This document shows, in pieces, positions 8,977 to 17,450 of a stretch of DNA of 38,494 nt. The stretch lies in NCBI GenBank assembly GCA_963169325.1, contig CAUJEY010000333.1, positions 1-38,494 on the forward strand, written 5' to 3'. The notes under the pieces were generated by a model, which made no database searches, had not been told where the DNA came from, and saw only the letters and a list, made by a program, of their open reading frames with translations. A program made the position numbers and the translations under genes. Positions within the stretch are counted from its first letter, which is position 1. The number at the start of each line of letters is the position of its first letter. The DNA is from Bacteroidota bacterium. Its GTDB lineage: Bacteria; Bacteroidota; Bacteroidia; Chitinophagales; Saprospiraceae.

Positions 8977-10101
8977 ATGAATTATTTACAAAGCGAACTA
9001 TATCAACTGATAGTAAAAAATAAAATAGAATTATCCTTAAACAATATTATTCTGATACTTGACACTTTTGACAAAATTTATCCTAATGAGAATAATGTTA
9101 CATTTGAATTAAGGAAAGAGTCAATATTATTAAATGCACGAGTAAATAAAATAAAAAATTTACTTGAAAATCGATTAATTAGCATAAGTGATGAAAATAT
9201 TGAATACAATAGAATGAATAGTAGTATTATTTCAATAATACATAGATTAAGTGAAAACGACAAATTATCCGATTATATAAACGAAATATCTGCGCATGTT
9301 GAATTAAAAACAACTCTTGAATTTGATAATAATACCAATAAAATTAGTGACATTCTTGAAGATTACATTCATATAATGGGCTTTGACCATCTTGAAATGA
9401 TAAATAAGATTGCAACAGCACAGAATTATAAAGTAGAATACACTAAAATAAGATATCCATTTTTACGTCAAATAAATGCTGAAAATTTAGAAAAATACAA
9501 AAAAGAAATCTCCGAAATTTCTTATTTAGCCCAAAAAACTTTTTCACCAGGAGATTCAATGGTAGAAGATTTGCAGTTAATAGAATGGCACAAAGCATCA
9601 CCAGAATCATGGCTTTTGTTTGAAGAAAATGATATAATAAAGGGATTTATTCATGTTGAAATTTTGAATAAGAAAACTTCAGAAGATATAATAAATGGAT
9701 TATTACATGAAGGAGAAATAAAATCAACTGATATATTACAGATTCAAGAAGCATCAAGGCATGATTATGTTCATATTGGATCAATAATTAGTTCAATGGA
9801 TGAAAACCCTAAATTGCGATATAAAACATCAATTCACTTATTATTCGGATTAGTTGAAAGAATATTAGATATAATATTAAACACAGAAATAATAAATTTA
9901 TTTACAACAAGTTATCCTGACTGGAAAGGCAATAGAAATGCAATTCCTATATTAAAAAAAATGGGCTTTGAATTTTATGGCAAAAAAACAATAGAAGGAG
10001 ACCCCGTATTTGAACTCAATCTGGCATCTAAAAAAAATCAATTTTTATTAGAATTATTTAATAAAGTTATTGAATATAAAAAATGCATGAGAACCTTCTA
10101 A
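8977..10101 (+). CDS. Effector-associated-domain (EAD11-like) protein with a GNAT-like C-terminal domain
   Basis: The 374-residue protein is encoded in very AT-rich DNA unlike its neighbours. Residues about 5-92 resemble EAD11: an L-rich helix, then NARVNKIKNLLENRLIS and ENIEYNRMNSSIISIIHRL, with the family pattern L..R.N.L.......G.IS.EE...E.N.I....L. EAD domains are adaptor modules in bacterial conflict systems built around NACHT, caspase-like or other effectors. Residues about 185-345 read like a divergent GNAT acetyltransferase: GFIHVEI, YVHIGSII, a long helix, then TSYPDWKGNRNAIPILKKMGFEFYG. No partner with a matching EAD is in the window, so it may act with a protein encoded elsewhere. 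The acetyltransferase assignment is inference. An 8-bp dyad (ATATATTG/CAATATAT) lies about 30-60 bp upstream. Confidence 0.6.
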   Translation: MNYLQSELYQLIVKNKIELSLNNIILILDTFDKIYPNENNVTFELRKESILLNARVNKIKNLLENRLISISDENIEYNRMNSSIISIIHRLSENDKLSDYINEISAHVELKTTLEFDNNTNKISDILEDYIHIMGFDHLEMINKIATAQNYKVEYTKIRYPFLRQINAENLEKYKKEISEISYLAQKTFSPGDSMVEDLQLIEWHKASPESWLLFEENDIIKGFIHVEILNKKTSEDIINGLLHEGEIKSTDILQIQEASRHDYVHIGSIISSMDENPKLRYKTSIHLLFGLVERILDIILNTEIINLFTTSYPDWKGNRNAIPILKKMGFEFYGKKTIEGDPVFELNLASKKNQFLLELFNKVIEYKKCMRTF

Positions 10102-10208
10102 TCCCCCTAACCCTCCTTTCCTACGGCTGCCTCGTCAATCTTATGCTTATACCCACCACTGTTTCGACTGGACTGCCGCTAATTCTCTTGCAAACTGTTT
10201 TTTCTTAA
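10083..10208 (+). CDS. Mini-ORF copy 1 (41 aa, one hydrophobic segment), likely gene fragment
   Basis: The ORF begins inside the last 19 bases of the preceding gene and encodes MHENLLIPLTLLSYGCLVN and so on. It is clearly related at DNA level to 10901-11017. It has one hydrophobic stretch and no known domain. It could be a translationally coupled small membrane peptide, but a decayed duplicate of the 5' end of a membrane-protein gene is more likely. An inverted repeat (CTGTT/AACAG) overlaps its stop. Confidence 0.4.
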   Translation: MHENLLIPLTLLSYGCLVNLMLIPTTVSTGLPLILLQTVFS

Positions 10209-10285
10209 CAGAAACGCCACCAAAGCCCAAACAAATTACACTCAAAAATTTTAAGAAACAAACAAAAAATTTAACAATAAGGCAA

Positions 10286-10897
10286 ATGATTAAAAAATAC
10301 TCGGTTTTAATATGCATCGCCATTTCTGCGATTTTAATAGTAACAGCGACCTTGCTTTATCCTGGCGGCTCCTTATTTGACAAAAATTCTACAGGATTTG
10401 ATTGGACGAAAAATTTTATAAGCAATTTGTTTGCAGCAAAGGCGATAAACGGTTCAGAAAACCCTTCCAGAATTTGGGCACTCACCGGAGTAGTTTTCCA
10501 CTCAGTCGGTTTTGGACTTTTTTTTATGAACATGTCAAAAAAGATGCCATCCAGACATGCTTCCAATGTCTTAAAATATGTAGGCATATTCATTATTCTA
10601 TTTAATTTCTTGATTACAACACCTTTACATGACCCCATGATAACCATATCGAGCACGCTATCATTGTTAGGTCTGTTTTATGTTACTGTATTTATTCTGA
10701 GGACAAGGCTTCATTTATTCAAATTTTTCTGTATCATTTGTTTATTGATTTTTTACTATACCCTGTTCTTATACGGCTCAGGCAACTGGGTTTTATTAGC
10801 CATCATGCAGAAGGTATCTTTTATAAGTTTAATGCTATTAATTTTAGGGTTGGAGTATTTTACCAAATTGGAAGACTTTAACTTAATTAAATCGTAG
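10286..10897 (+). CDS. Six-helix membrane protein, DUF998-like
   Basis: The 203-residue protein is mostly hydrophobic, with about six membrane segments (near 7-25, 66-82, 94-112, 120-136, 144-162, 170-188). The first loop contains YPGGSLFDKNSTGFDW and NFISNLFAAKAING. The topology and a conserved N.IS.L..... loop recall DUF998 proteins such as the one at 26130-26792, but identity is low. No catalytic motif is visible. The gene is AT-rich and sits between the two copies of a mini-ORF, which suggests insertion with duplication of flanking DNA. Function unknown. Confidence 0.65.
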   Translation: MIKKYSVLICIAISAILIVTATLLYPGGSLFDKNSTGFDWTKNFISNLFAAKAINGSENPSRIWALTGVVFHSVGFGLFFMNMSKKMPSRHASNVLKYVGIFIILFNFLITTPLHDPMITISSTLSLLGLFYVTVFILRTRLHLFKFFCIICLLIFYYTLFLYGSGNWVLLAIMQKVSFISLMLLILGLEYFTKLEDFNLIKS

Positions 10898-10900
10898 TAA

Positions 10901-11017
10901 ATGCTCGTCAACCTCCTAATCCTCCTAACCCTCATTTCCTACGGCTGCCTTGCCAATCTTATGCTTAAACCGACCCCGGTGGCGACTATGGTGTGGGTTA
11001 TTCTTTTGCGCTTTTGA
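10901..11017 (+). pseudogene. Mini-ORF copy 2 / fragment of a small membrane-protein gene
   Basis: The ORF starts 3 nt after the preceding stop and encodes 38 residues beginning MLVNLLILLTLISYGCLAN. Near 10970-11010 another frame reads GGDYGVGYSFALLIYSAGF, which looks more protein-like than the end of the ORF. This suggests a frameshift in a formerly longer membrane protein. About 75% of bases match copy 1 at 10083-10208. Confidence 0.45.
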
Positions 11018-11032
11018 TCTACTCGGCGGGAT

Positions 11033-11156
11033 TCATTATTCGTCATTGAGTCATTATTTGTCATTGAGTCATTATTCGTCATTGAGTCATTAACCCATGA
11101 CGATTAATGACGACCAATGACGATTTTAATGACGACCAATGACCATCAATGACTCA
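11033..11156. terminator. Inverted repeat of GTCATTGA / AATGACGA words
   Basis: The left arm (about 11033-11092) repeats TCATTATT and GTCATTGAG. The right arm (about 11094-11155) repeats ATGACGATTA and ATGACGACCA. The right arm runs into the stop codon of the LytTR regulator, which reads TCA on the plus strand at 11154-11156. It probably ends minus-strand transcription of the two-component operon. Confidence 0.7.
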
Positions 11157-11876
11157 AAACACCCGCCGCACCAACTCCTCCCGATAACTCGCCCCTACCG
11201 GTAGTTTTTCTTTTCCCACCTGCACCATATTTCCTTCGAGGGTGTCAATTTTGGAAATAGCGACGATATACGATTTGTGGATGCGGACAAAACGTTCCGG
11301 CGGCAGCGCTTCTTCCAGATTTTTAAGGGAACCCAGGGAAAGAATACGCCCCGTGGCCGTATAAAAAGCCGTGTATTCGCGCATGCTCTGGATGTACAGG
11401 ATATCCTCGTATTTGAGGCGATGTACTTTGTGGTCGGCTTTAACCAGAATATGATCTTTAGCCGGCGCGGTGTCCGCCGGATGCACCGTTCCGCCGGCGG
11501 CGTTCGCTTTGGCTTGCAACATGGCTGCGGCCTTATTCACCGCCTGTACAAAACGTTCGAAAGAGAAGGGTTTAAGCAAATAATCCGTCACGTCGAGGGT
11601 GTATCCTTCGAGCGCGTATTCGGCGTAGGCGGTAGTAAACACGACGATCGGTTTGCGTTGCAGGGTGCGCAGGAACTCGACGCCGGTCAGTTCGGGCATC
11701 TGAATATCGAGAAACAACAGGTCGATGGACTGCTGCTGCAAAACGGCCATGGCTTCGAGCGGATTGGCGCAGGAAGCCGCCAGTTCCAGGTTGGGCAAAC
11801 GACCGATAAAATTGCCCAGCAACGCGCGGGCAAGTTCTTCATCGTCGACGACGAGGCAGCGGATGGGTTGTTGCAT
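11154..11876 (-). CDS. LytTR-family response regulator
   Basis: The 240-residue cytoplasmic protein joins a receiver domain (acidic DDE at 11-13, phospho-acceptor D57 in FLDIQMPE, K near 103 in LLKPF) to a C-terminal LytTR DNA-binding domain (about 138-240, containing YEDILYIQSMREYTAFY and ERFVRIHKSYIV). It lies 36 bp downstream of a LytS-type kinase and is very likely its partner. The pair is divergent from the Spy-like and receptor genes, which are candidate targets. The stop codon lies in a repeat array. Confidence 0.93.
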   Translation of the reverse strand: MQQPIRCLVVDDEELARALLGNFIGRLPNLELAASCANPLEAMAVLQQQSIDLLFLDIQMPELTGVEFLRTLQRKPIVVFTTAYAEYALEGYTLDVTDYLLKPFSFERFVQAVNKAAAMLQAKANAAGGTVHPADTAPAKDHILVKADHKVHRLKYEDILYIQSMREYTAFYTATGRILSLGSLKNLEEALPPERFVRIHKSYIVAISKIDTLEGNMVQVGKEKLPVGASYREELVRRVF

Positions 11877-11912
11877 TTTTATTTCTAATTTTTTCGCCAG
11901 GGAAATACCGAC

Positions 11913-12956
11913 TCAAACAAAAACCCGCAATTCCACTGAAAACACTTCTTGCCCCGCTTCGATTTTCAATTCATGCCGGCCCGGATACAACAATTCCAAT
12001 TGCCGGCGTACATTTTTCAGCCCGATACCGCCGGCCTGATCTTTGGTGTAAGCGCTGTCCGGAACGCTGTTTTGTACCCGGAACAAGATTTGATTGTCCT
12101 CGGTTTTCAGGTGTATTTTGATCCAGCCTTTGCTCAGGTCCTCCACTTTGCTGTGTTTAAAGGCGTTTTCCACAAAAGGGATGAGCAGCATGGGCGCAAT
12201 GGAAAGATTCGGCCGGCTTTCATCCACCTCCACTTCTACATTGAGTCCGCGGCTGTCTTTAAGCAGGTTCAGGTCGATAAAATGGCGCAGGTATTCGATC
12301 TCTTTTTGCAGCGGCACCCGGTCGGCTTTACACTCGTACAACATATAGCGCAGCATGCCGGACAGTTTGAGCAGGTTGTCGGGCGCCTGGTCGGATTTGA
12401 TCACCGTGAGTGCGTAAATATTATTCAGGGCATTGAACAGAAAATGCGGGTTGATCTGGGATTTGAGAAACTTCAGTTCCGCTTCTAATTTTTCATTGCG
12501 AAACTCCGTGGCTTCTTTTTCTTTCCGGTTGGCATAGCCGGCTATTTCAAACAGGGTGCTGCCAATCAGGGCGGTGAAATAGGGCATGGCCATGCCCAGG
12601 TACTTCATGCTGTTCATCCCCGGACCGCCGTGGCCACCCTTTCCCTTGGCGCCGCCGGGGCGCGTGAAATATTCGGCCCAGGGGGCGCCGTTCCAGTCCA
12701 CCAACAAAACCACCACGACCACAAGCGCCAAGCCGGAGAGCACATAGGCCACCCATTTTTTGGGGAAATAAAGCCGGGGCAAAAGCACTTCCATGTTCAA
12801 CCCAATGACCAGGGCAATGCCGGTGAGTACCACGGCGCTGCGCCAGAGCAAGCGCTCGGGGTCGTCCCAGTTGCCCGATAACAGCACGGGCACCAAGACC
12901 CAAAAACTGCCCCAAAAGAGGATTTGCAACGCGGTATTTCTACGTAAAACAGACAT
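11913..12956 (-). CDS. LytS/YehU-type sensor histidine kinase
   Basis: The 347-residue protein has about four N-terminal membrane helices (residues 10-130), a short linker coiled coil, then the His_kinase domain with QINPHFLFNALNN (phospho-acceptor H171) and an HATPase domain with PFVENAFKH and GGIGLKNVRRQLELLYP. Such kinases pair with LytTR regulators, here the next gene. I chose ATG at 12956, where the frame becomes family-like (MSVLRRNTALQ). The open frame continues upstream to 13133 but that part is probably promoter. A -7-like CACCTTTG lies only 5 nt before this ATG, so the mRNA may be leaderless. Confidence 0.9.
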   Translation of the reverse strand: MSVLRRNTALQILFWGSFWVLVPVLLSGNWDDPERLLWRSAVVLTGIALVIGLNMEVLLPRLYFPKKWVAYVLSGLALVVVVVLLVDWNGAPWAEYFTRPGGAKGKGGHGGPGMNSMKYLGMAMPYFTALIGSTLFEIAGYANRKEKEATEFRNEKLEAELKFLKSQINPHFLFNALNNIYALTVIKSDQAPDNLLKLSGMLRYMLYECKADRVPLQKEIEYLRHFIDLNLLKDSRGLNVEVEVDESRPNLSIAPMLLIPFVENAFKHSKVEDLSKGWIKIHLKTEDNQILFRVQNSVPDSAYTKDQAGGIGLKNVRRQLELLYPGRHELKIEAGQEVFSVELRVFV

Positions 12957-13170
12957 AGGTGCAAAGGTGTACAACAGCCGGCCGTTTCCCCAAGTTTTCT
13001 CCATAAACCCCGCCATTTTATCCTCCAACCCACGTTGATGTTCAATGAAGCGGTCCCGACAGGTTTGATAGGCAAATATGGGCCGTTCATTGAATTTATT
13101 TTCGCCGGCGACGAAACGGGGTTTCCTTTGCACCCGGATTGAATACCAATTTTCACAAATTCAAATAAAC

Positions 13171-13641
13171 ATGCGTACTACAATCAAAATTTTCGCCCTT
13201 GCCCTGCTGTTTTCCGCAGGCCATTTTATTACCCTGAACGCCCAGCCCGGCGGCGGCAACTGGAACGCCGACCCCGAACAACGCGCCACTCAGCAGACTG
13301 CTATGATGACCGAAAAACTTGCGCTCTCCGAGGCTCAAAGCACAAAAGTCAAAGAGATCAACCTGAAATATGCCAACAAAATGAAGGAGGCCCGGGAAAA
13401 ATCCGCCGGCGACCGCGAAGCCATGCGCAACACAGTCGGCACCATCCGGCAGGAACAGGACGCCGAACTACAAACCGTATTGACCGAAGATCAGTGGAAA
13501 CAATGGGTGACCACCCGGGAAGAGATGCGCGGCAATCGCGGCAACAGCGACAAACCTGCCGGCGATAAACCCGCGGGCAAGAAGGACAAGTCGAAGAAAA
13601 AAGACAAACAGAAAAAGTCCGATACTCCGAACGAACAATAG
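13171..13641 (+). CDS. Spy/CpxP-like periplasmic protein
   Basis: The 156-residue protein has a signal peptide (cleavage near the AQ at about 24-25) and a helical region with LALSEAQSTKVKEINLKYANKMKEAR and LTEDQWKQW, close to the LTxxQ repeats of Spy-like chaperones and sensors. The C-terminal 40 residues are a low-complexity Lys/Asp tail. Its start at 13171 was chosen for the signal peptide; the open frame extends upstream to 13078. It lies between the divergent two-component operon and the large outer-membrane receptor, so it may take part in envelope stress sensing or folding of that receptor. Confidence 0.75.
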   Translation: MRTTIKIFALALLFSAGHFITLNAQPGGGNWNADPEQRATQQTAMMTEKLALSEAQSTKVKEINLKYANKMKEAREKSAGDREAMRNTVGTIRQEQDAELQTVLTEDQWKQWVTTREEMRGNRGNSDKPAGDKPAGKKDKSKKKDKQKKSDTPNEQ

Positions 13642-13651
13642 AATGTTCTTT

Positions 13652-13725
13652 TTAATAACCACATAGTTCGCATAGTACACAATAGTTTTTCTATGTGAAC
13701 TATGTGAACTATGTGGTTTTAATAA
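13652..13725. repeat. Imperfect inverted repeat of CATAGTTC / GAACTATG words
   Basis: The left arm (about 13652-13685) has ACCACATAGTTCGCATAG. The right arm (about 13691-13725) has CTATGTGAACTATGTG twice. It separates the Spy-like gene from the receptor gene and ends 8 nt before the receptor start, so it could act as terminator or mRNA processing site. Confidence 0.75.
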
Positions 13726-13732
13726 TTTTACT

Positions 13733-16591
13733 ATGAAACATCTCGCATTAGCCGCCTTTTTGCTGCTCGGCCATTTCCTCCAGGCCCAAACCTTCAGCAT
13801 CACCGGAACGGTCGTGGACGATAGCAACAGCCCGCTTCCCGGCGCCACTGTTTCGCTGCAACACCCCTGGGGCGAAGCCGTAAAAAACACTGTCAGCAAG
13901 CCGGACGGCAGTTTTGAGTTGGTCGGCGTCGGTAAAGGCGGCTATGCGGTAGTGATCACTATGATGGGATTTAAACCGCTTAAAAAGCAGGTTACGCTAT
14001 CTACAGCCAATGTTCCTTTGGGCACGCTCACCCTGGTACCGGACGCCGTGGTACTCGAAGGTGTCGATATCAAAACCACCGTATTGCCCTCGCAGCAAAA
14101 AGGCGATACCACGGAGTACAACTCCGGCGCCTTCAAAGTGATGAAAGACGCCAACGCCGACGAACTGATCGAAAAACTACCCACTGTAACCGTGGAAAAC
14201 GGCACCCTAAAAGCCCAGGGTGAAAATGTAACCCAGGTATTGGTGGACGGCAAGCCGTTTTTCGGCAACGACCCGACCGCCGCGCTGAAAAACCTGCCCG
14301 CCGAAGTGATCGACAAAATTCAGATTTTCGATCAGCAAAGCGAACAATCGCAATTCACCGGTTTTCAGGACGGCAATACCACTAAAACGATCAATATCGT
14401 CACCAAAACCGGTATGCGCAACGGCCAGTTCGGCAAAGTGTACGCCGGCTACGGCTACGAAGACAAATACCAGGCAGGGGGCAATATCAACTATTTCGAC
14501 GGCGACCGGCGCATCTCCCTGCTCGGCATGACCAACAACATAAACGTCCAGAACTTTTCTTCCGACGATATCGTGAGTGCCATGGGCGGTGGAAGCAGCA
14601 ATCGCGGACGCGGCGGCGGCGGAATGCCCGGCGGCGGCGGTCGTGGCGGCTCGGGGGGTAGCGGCGGCAGCGGCGATTTTCTGGTGCGCCCGCAAGGCGG
14701 TATCGCCACCACACACGCGCTGGGCCTCAACTATTCGGACAAATGGGGGCAAAAGGTGGACGTGAGCGCCAGTTATTTTTTCAATAAAAGTAAAAACGTT
14801 TCGGAGTCCGACACCTACCGCCAGTTCCTCAACAACGGCGAACCGACGCAGTTTTACACGGAAGACAACCTTAGCAACACCGAGAATCTCAACCACCGCC
14901 TCAATGCGCGCATCGAATTCAAACTGGACAGTTTCAACTCGCTGCTCCTGCGCCCTCGGCTCACCCTGCAACAAAACGACGGCGTATCCGCTACGTTCGG
15001 CCAATCCACGCAAAACATCGCACTCCTGAGCCAAACCGACAATCGTTATATTTCCAATCTGGAGGGCGTTAACTTCAATAATTCGCTGCTCTGGCGACAT
15101 AAATTCGCCAAAAAAGGCCGTACGTTTTCAATAGATATTTCCTCCGGCTATGCGCCCAAAAGCGGCATCAGCACCCTGCAATCGCAGGACGTTTATTACA
15201 CGGGCCAGCCGTTTGCCGACAGCCTCGACCAGCGCTCCAACCTCGACGTCAATAGCTGGAACTCCGCCGGCAACATAGAATACACCGAGCCGCTGGGCGA
15301 ATTCAGCCAGTTGCTGCTGAATTACCGCGCGAGCTACCAGCAGGAAGCCTCCGACAAACAAACCTACGACTTCTTCGAACCCGACCAGGGCTACACACTC
15401 CTCAACGAACCACTCAGCAACGTCTTTTCCAACGACTACCTGACCAACCAGGCCGGCGCCGGATATAACTACAGCAAAGGCCGCGACCTGAATTTTAATG
15501 CCCGTGTGAACGCGCAATGGGCGCAACTCAACAACGACAAAACCTTCCCGCAGCCGGCGCAGTTCGACAAAACCTTTTTCAACCTTCTTCCTTCTGCCAT
15601 GTTTCGTTACAGCATCGACAAGCAGCGCAATATGCGGCTGTTCTACCGCACAAATACACAGTTGCCCTCGGTGGATCAACTGCAGGACGTGGTCAATAAC
15701 ACAAACCCGCTGCAGCTCAAAGTGGGTAATCCCGACCTGAAACAGAGTTTCCAACAAAATATCTTCCTGCGCTACCAGGCCACCAACACCGAAAAATCCA
15801 CCACCTTTTTCGCCATGATCGGCGGTGGATTTACGAACGACTACATCGCCAACGCCACCTACCTCGCCGGCAGCGATCACCCGATTTTTCAACAATACGA
15901 GGCGCAGCCCGGCGCGCAACTCAGCCTTCCGGTAAACCTCGACGGGTACCGGACCGTGCGCTCCTTCGTGTCGTTCGGCCGCCCGCTGAAGTGGATCAAA
16001 ACGAACGTCAACATAGACCTGGCCTACAACTACGCCCGCACACCCGGCCTGCTGAATGACGCGCTCAACTATGCCGGCAACCACACCTTTGCCGTAGGCA
16101 CGACCTTCTCCAGCAACATCAGCGATAAAATTGATTTTTCTATCTCCGCCCGGCCCTCCTGGAATAAGGTAAACAACACGTTGCAAAGCGGTAGCAATTC
16201 AGAATTTCTGAACATGAGCTCCCGGCTGAAACTCAACTGGATCATCGTGGAAGGTTTCGTGCTGCGCACCGATGTAGCGCACACGATGTACTCCGGACTT
16301 TCCGACGGCTTCAACCAGAACTACTGGCTCTGGAACCTGGCCATTGGGAAAAAACTGTTCAAAAACGAACGCGGCGAAATCGCTCTGGCCGTCAACGACT
16401 TGTTGAAACAAAATCGCAGTATCCAGCGCACGATCACCGAAACGTACACGGAAGACGTGCAAACCAATGCGTTGCAGCAGTTTGTTATGTTGTCGTTTAC
16501 GTATAACCTGCGAAATTTTAACACAGGGAAACAGGCCGCGCCGAAGGGGGAATTTGAGGGGTTTGGGCCGCCGGAACGGTGGCGGGGTTGA
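13733..16591 (+). CDS. TonB-dependent receptor-like outer-membrane protein with carboxypeptidase-like domain
   Basis: The 952-residue protein has a signal peptide (cleaved near AQ, residue 19), a carboxypeptidase-regulatory-like domain (about 20-105, SITGTVVDDSNSPLPGATV), a TonB plug-like domain (about 115-230, DELIEKLPTVTV and QVLVDGKPFFGND), a Gly-rich insert (about 283-312) and a large beta-barrel of the OMP_b-brl_3 type. It ends in a polar tail (PPERWRG), not the aromatic residue usual for barrel proteins. It is not SusC-like and has no SusD partner, so the ligand is unknown. The Gly-rich insert is rich in GGC codons and may be a hypervariable loop. It probably forms a unit with the Spy-like gene. 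Confidence 0.85.
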   Translation: MKHLALAAFLLLGHFLQAQTFSITGTVVDDSNSPLPGATVSLQHPWGEAVKNTVSKPDGSFELVGVGKGGYAVVITMMGFKPLKKQVTLSTANVPLGTLTLVPDAVVLEGVDIKTTVLPSQQKGDTTEYNSGAFKVMKDANADELIEKLPTVTVENGTLKAQGENVTQVLVDGKPFFGNDPTAALKNLPAEVIDKIQIFDQQSEQSQFTGFQDGNTTKTINIVTKTGMRNGQFGKVYAGYGYEDKYQAGGNINYFDGDRRISLLGMTNNINVQNFSSDDIVSAMGGGSSNRGRGGGGMPGGGGRGGSGGSGGSGDFLVRPQGGIATTHALGLNYSDKWGQKVDVSASYFFNKSKNVSESDTYRQFLNNGEPTQFYTEDNLSNTENLNHRLNARIEFKLDSFNSLLLRPRLTLQQNDGVSATFGQSTQNIALLSQTDNRYISNLEGVNFNNSLLWRHKFAKKGRTFSIDISSGYAPKSGISTLQSQDVYYTGQPFADSLDQRSNLDVNSWNSAGNIEYTEPLGEFSQLLLNYRASYQQEASDKQTYDFFEPDQGYTLLNEPLSNVFSNDYLTNQAGAGYNYSKGRDLNFNARVNAQWAQLNNDKTFPQPAQFDKTFFNLLPSAMFRYSIDKQRNMRLFYRTNTQLPSVDQLQDVVNNTNPLQLKVGNPDLKQSFQQNIFLRYQATNTEKSTTFFAMIGGGFTNDYIANATYLAGSDHPIFQQYEAQPGAQLSLPVNLDGYRTVRSFVSFGRPLKWIKTNVNIDLAYNYARTPGLLNDALNYAGNHTFAVGTTFSSNISDKIDFSISARPSWNKVNNTLQSGSNSEFLNMSSRLKLNWIIVEGFVLRTDVAHTMYSGLSDGFNQNYWLWNLAIGKKLFKNERGEIALAVNDLLKQNRSIQRTITETYTEDVQTNALQQFVMLSFTYNLRNFNTGKQAAPKGEFEGFGPPERWRG

Positions 16592-16610
16592 GGCGTTGTC
16601 TCCGGGGGAC

Positions 16611-16748
16611 GGAACTCGGATTTACGATTTACGATTTAAGATTTAAGATTTAAGATTTAAGATTTACGTAGAGTCCGCCTTAGGGTTCGCTACGCTCCCC
16701 TCTACGTAAATCTTAAATCTTAAATCTTAAATCTTAAATCCGAGTTCC
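16611..16748. repeat. Inverted repeat of GATTTAA / TTAAATC words
   Basis: Arms 16611-16671 and 16702-16748 are flanked by GGAACTCGGA and its complement. The inner words are GATTTAA (four or more units), with extra GATTTAC units on the left only. The arrangement suggests copy-number change in one arm. It separates the receptor gene from the Nudix gene and ends 3 nt before the Nudix -7 box. Confidence 0.85.
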
Positions 16749-16750
16749 AC

Positions 16751-16758
16751 TACCTTTG
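16751..16758 (+). promoter_or_regulatory. -7 box of the Nudix gene, very close to the start codon
   Basis: TACCTTTG is a perfect TAnnTTTG box, and the ATG is at 16763, only 4 nt downstream. Transcription would begin at or just after the start codon, suggesting a leaderless mRNA or a later true start. Confidence 0.5.
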
Positions 16759-16762
16759 CCTC

Positions 16763-17440
16763 ATGCCAGCACAAATCCGCCTCGCCGTAGATGCCGTCGT
16801 ATTCGGTTACGCCGATCAGCAGTTGCAATTGCTGCTCATTCGCCGCAACATTCCCCCCTTCGAAGGCGAATGGGCCCTGCCGGGCGGTCAGGTGCTGTCT
16901 GAAGAATCGCTCGAAGCAGCCGTGGAACGCGAACTGCGGGAAGAAACCGGCATCGGCATCAACTACCTGGAACAACTTTACACCTTCGGGCAGCCCGGCC
17001 GCGACCCGCGCAACCGGGTAGTGTCGGTCGCCTATTTCGCCCTCGTCAACCCCAATCAGTTCGAACTGGCCGCCGCCACCGACGCCGCCGACGCGCGCTG
17101 GTTTTCTTGTCAAAAACTACCCGCGCTCGCCTTCGACCACGCCCAGATTGTAGAATACGCCCAGCAGCGCCTGCGAGCCAAACTCACCTACGAGCCCATC
17201 GGGCTCAACCTCCTCGACCAGGATTTCTTGTTTTCCGACCTGGAAAAACTCTACGAATCCATCCTGAACCGGAAAATAGACCGGCGAAATTTCCGGAAAA
17301 AATTCCTCAGCTTCGGCATACTCACCGAAACCACCCGCGTCCATAGCGGCCATAAAGGGCGGCCCGGAACCTTGTTTCGTTTTGATGAAGATAAGTATAA
17401 GGCGCTGAAAGAGAAGGGATTCCTGTTTGAGATTAAGTAG
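16763..17440 (+). CDS. NrtR-like Nudix/winged-helix regulator
   Basis: The 225-residue protein has an N-terminal Nudix domain with an intact box (G42, E48, R56-E57, E60-E61, G63) and a C-terminal winged-helix part (about 150-225). This is the layout of NrtR, which represses NAD genes and responds to ADP-ribose-type ligands. Many NrtR proteins have lost the catalytic Nudix box; here it is complete, so hydrolysis of an ADP-ribose-like compound is possible. NAD genes follow directly, and two 21-bp dyads lie just after its stop codon. Nudix-winged-helix proteins also regulate sugar use (AraR type), but the neighbours favour NAD. Confidence 0.85.
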   Translation: MPAQIRLAVDAVVFGYADQQLQLLLIRRNIPPFEGEWALPGGQVLSEESLEAAVERELREETGIGINYLEQLYTFGQPGRDPRNRVVSVAYFALVNPNQFELAAATDAADARWFSCQKLPALAFDHAQIVEYAQQRLRAKLTYEPIGLNLLDQDFLFSDLEKLYESILNRKIDRRNFRKKFLSFGILTETTRVHSGHKGRPGTLFRFDEDKYKALKEKGFLFEIK

Positions 17441-17450
17441 CTACATTTTT

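Noticed and set aside
10083-11017. Integron-like gene cassettes with attC sites after each AT-rich gene
   Set aside because: The repeats after the genes lack the GTTRRRY/RYYYAAC boxes and the folded symmetry of attC sites, and no integrase is visible.
14207-16186. Long minus-strand open frames inside the outer-membrane receptor
   Set aside because: Shadows caused by codon bias of a GC-rich gene; translations are Val/Ala/Gly-rich with no domain.
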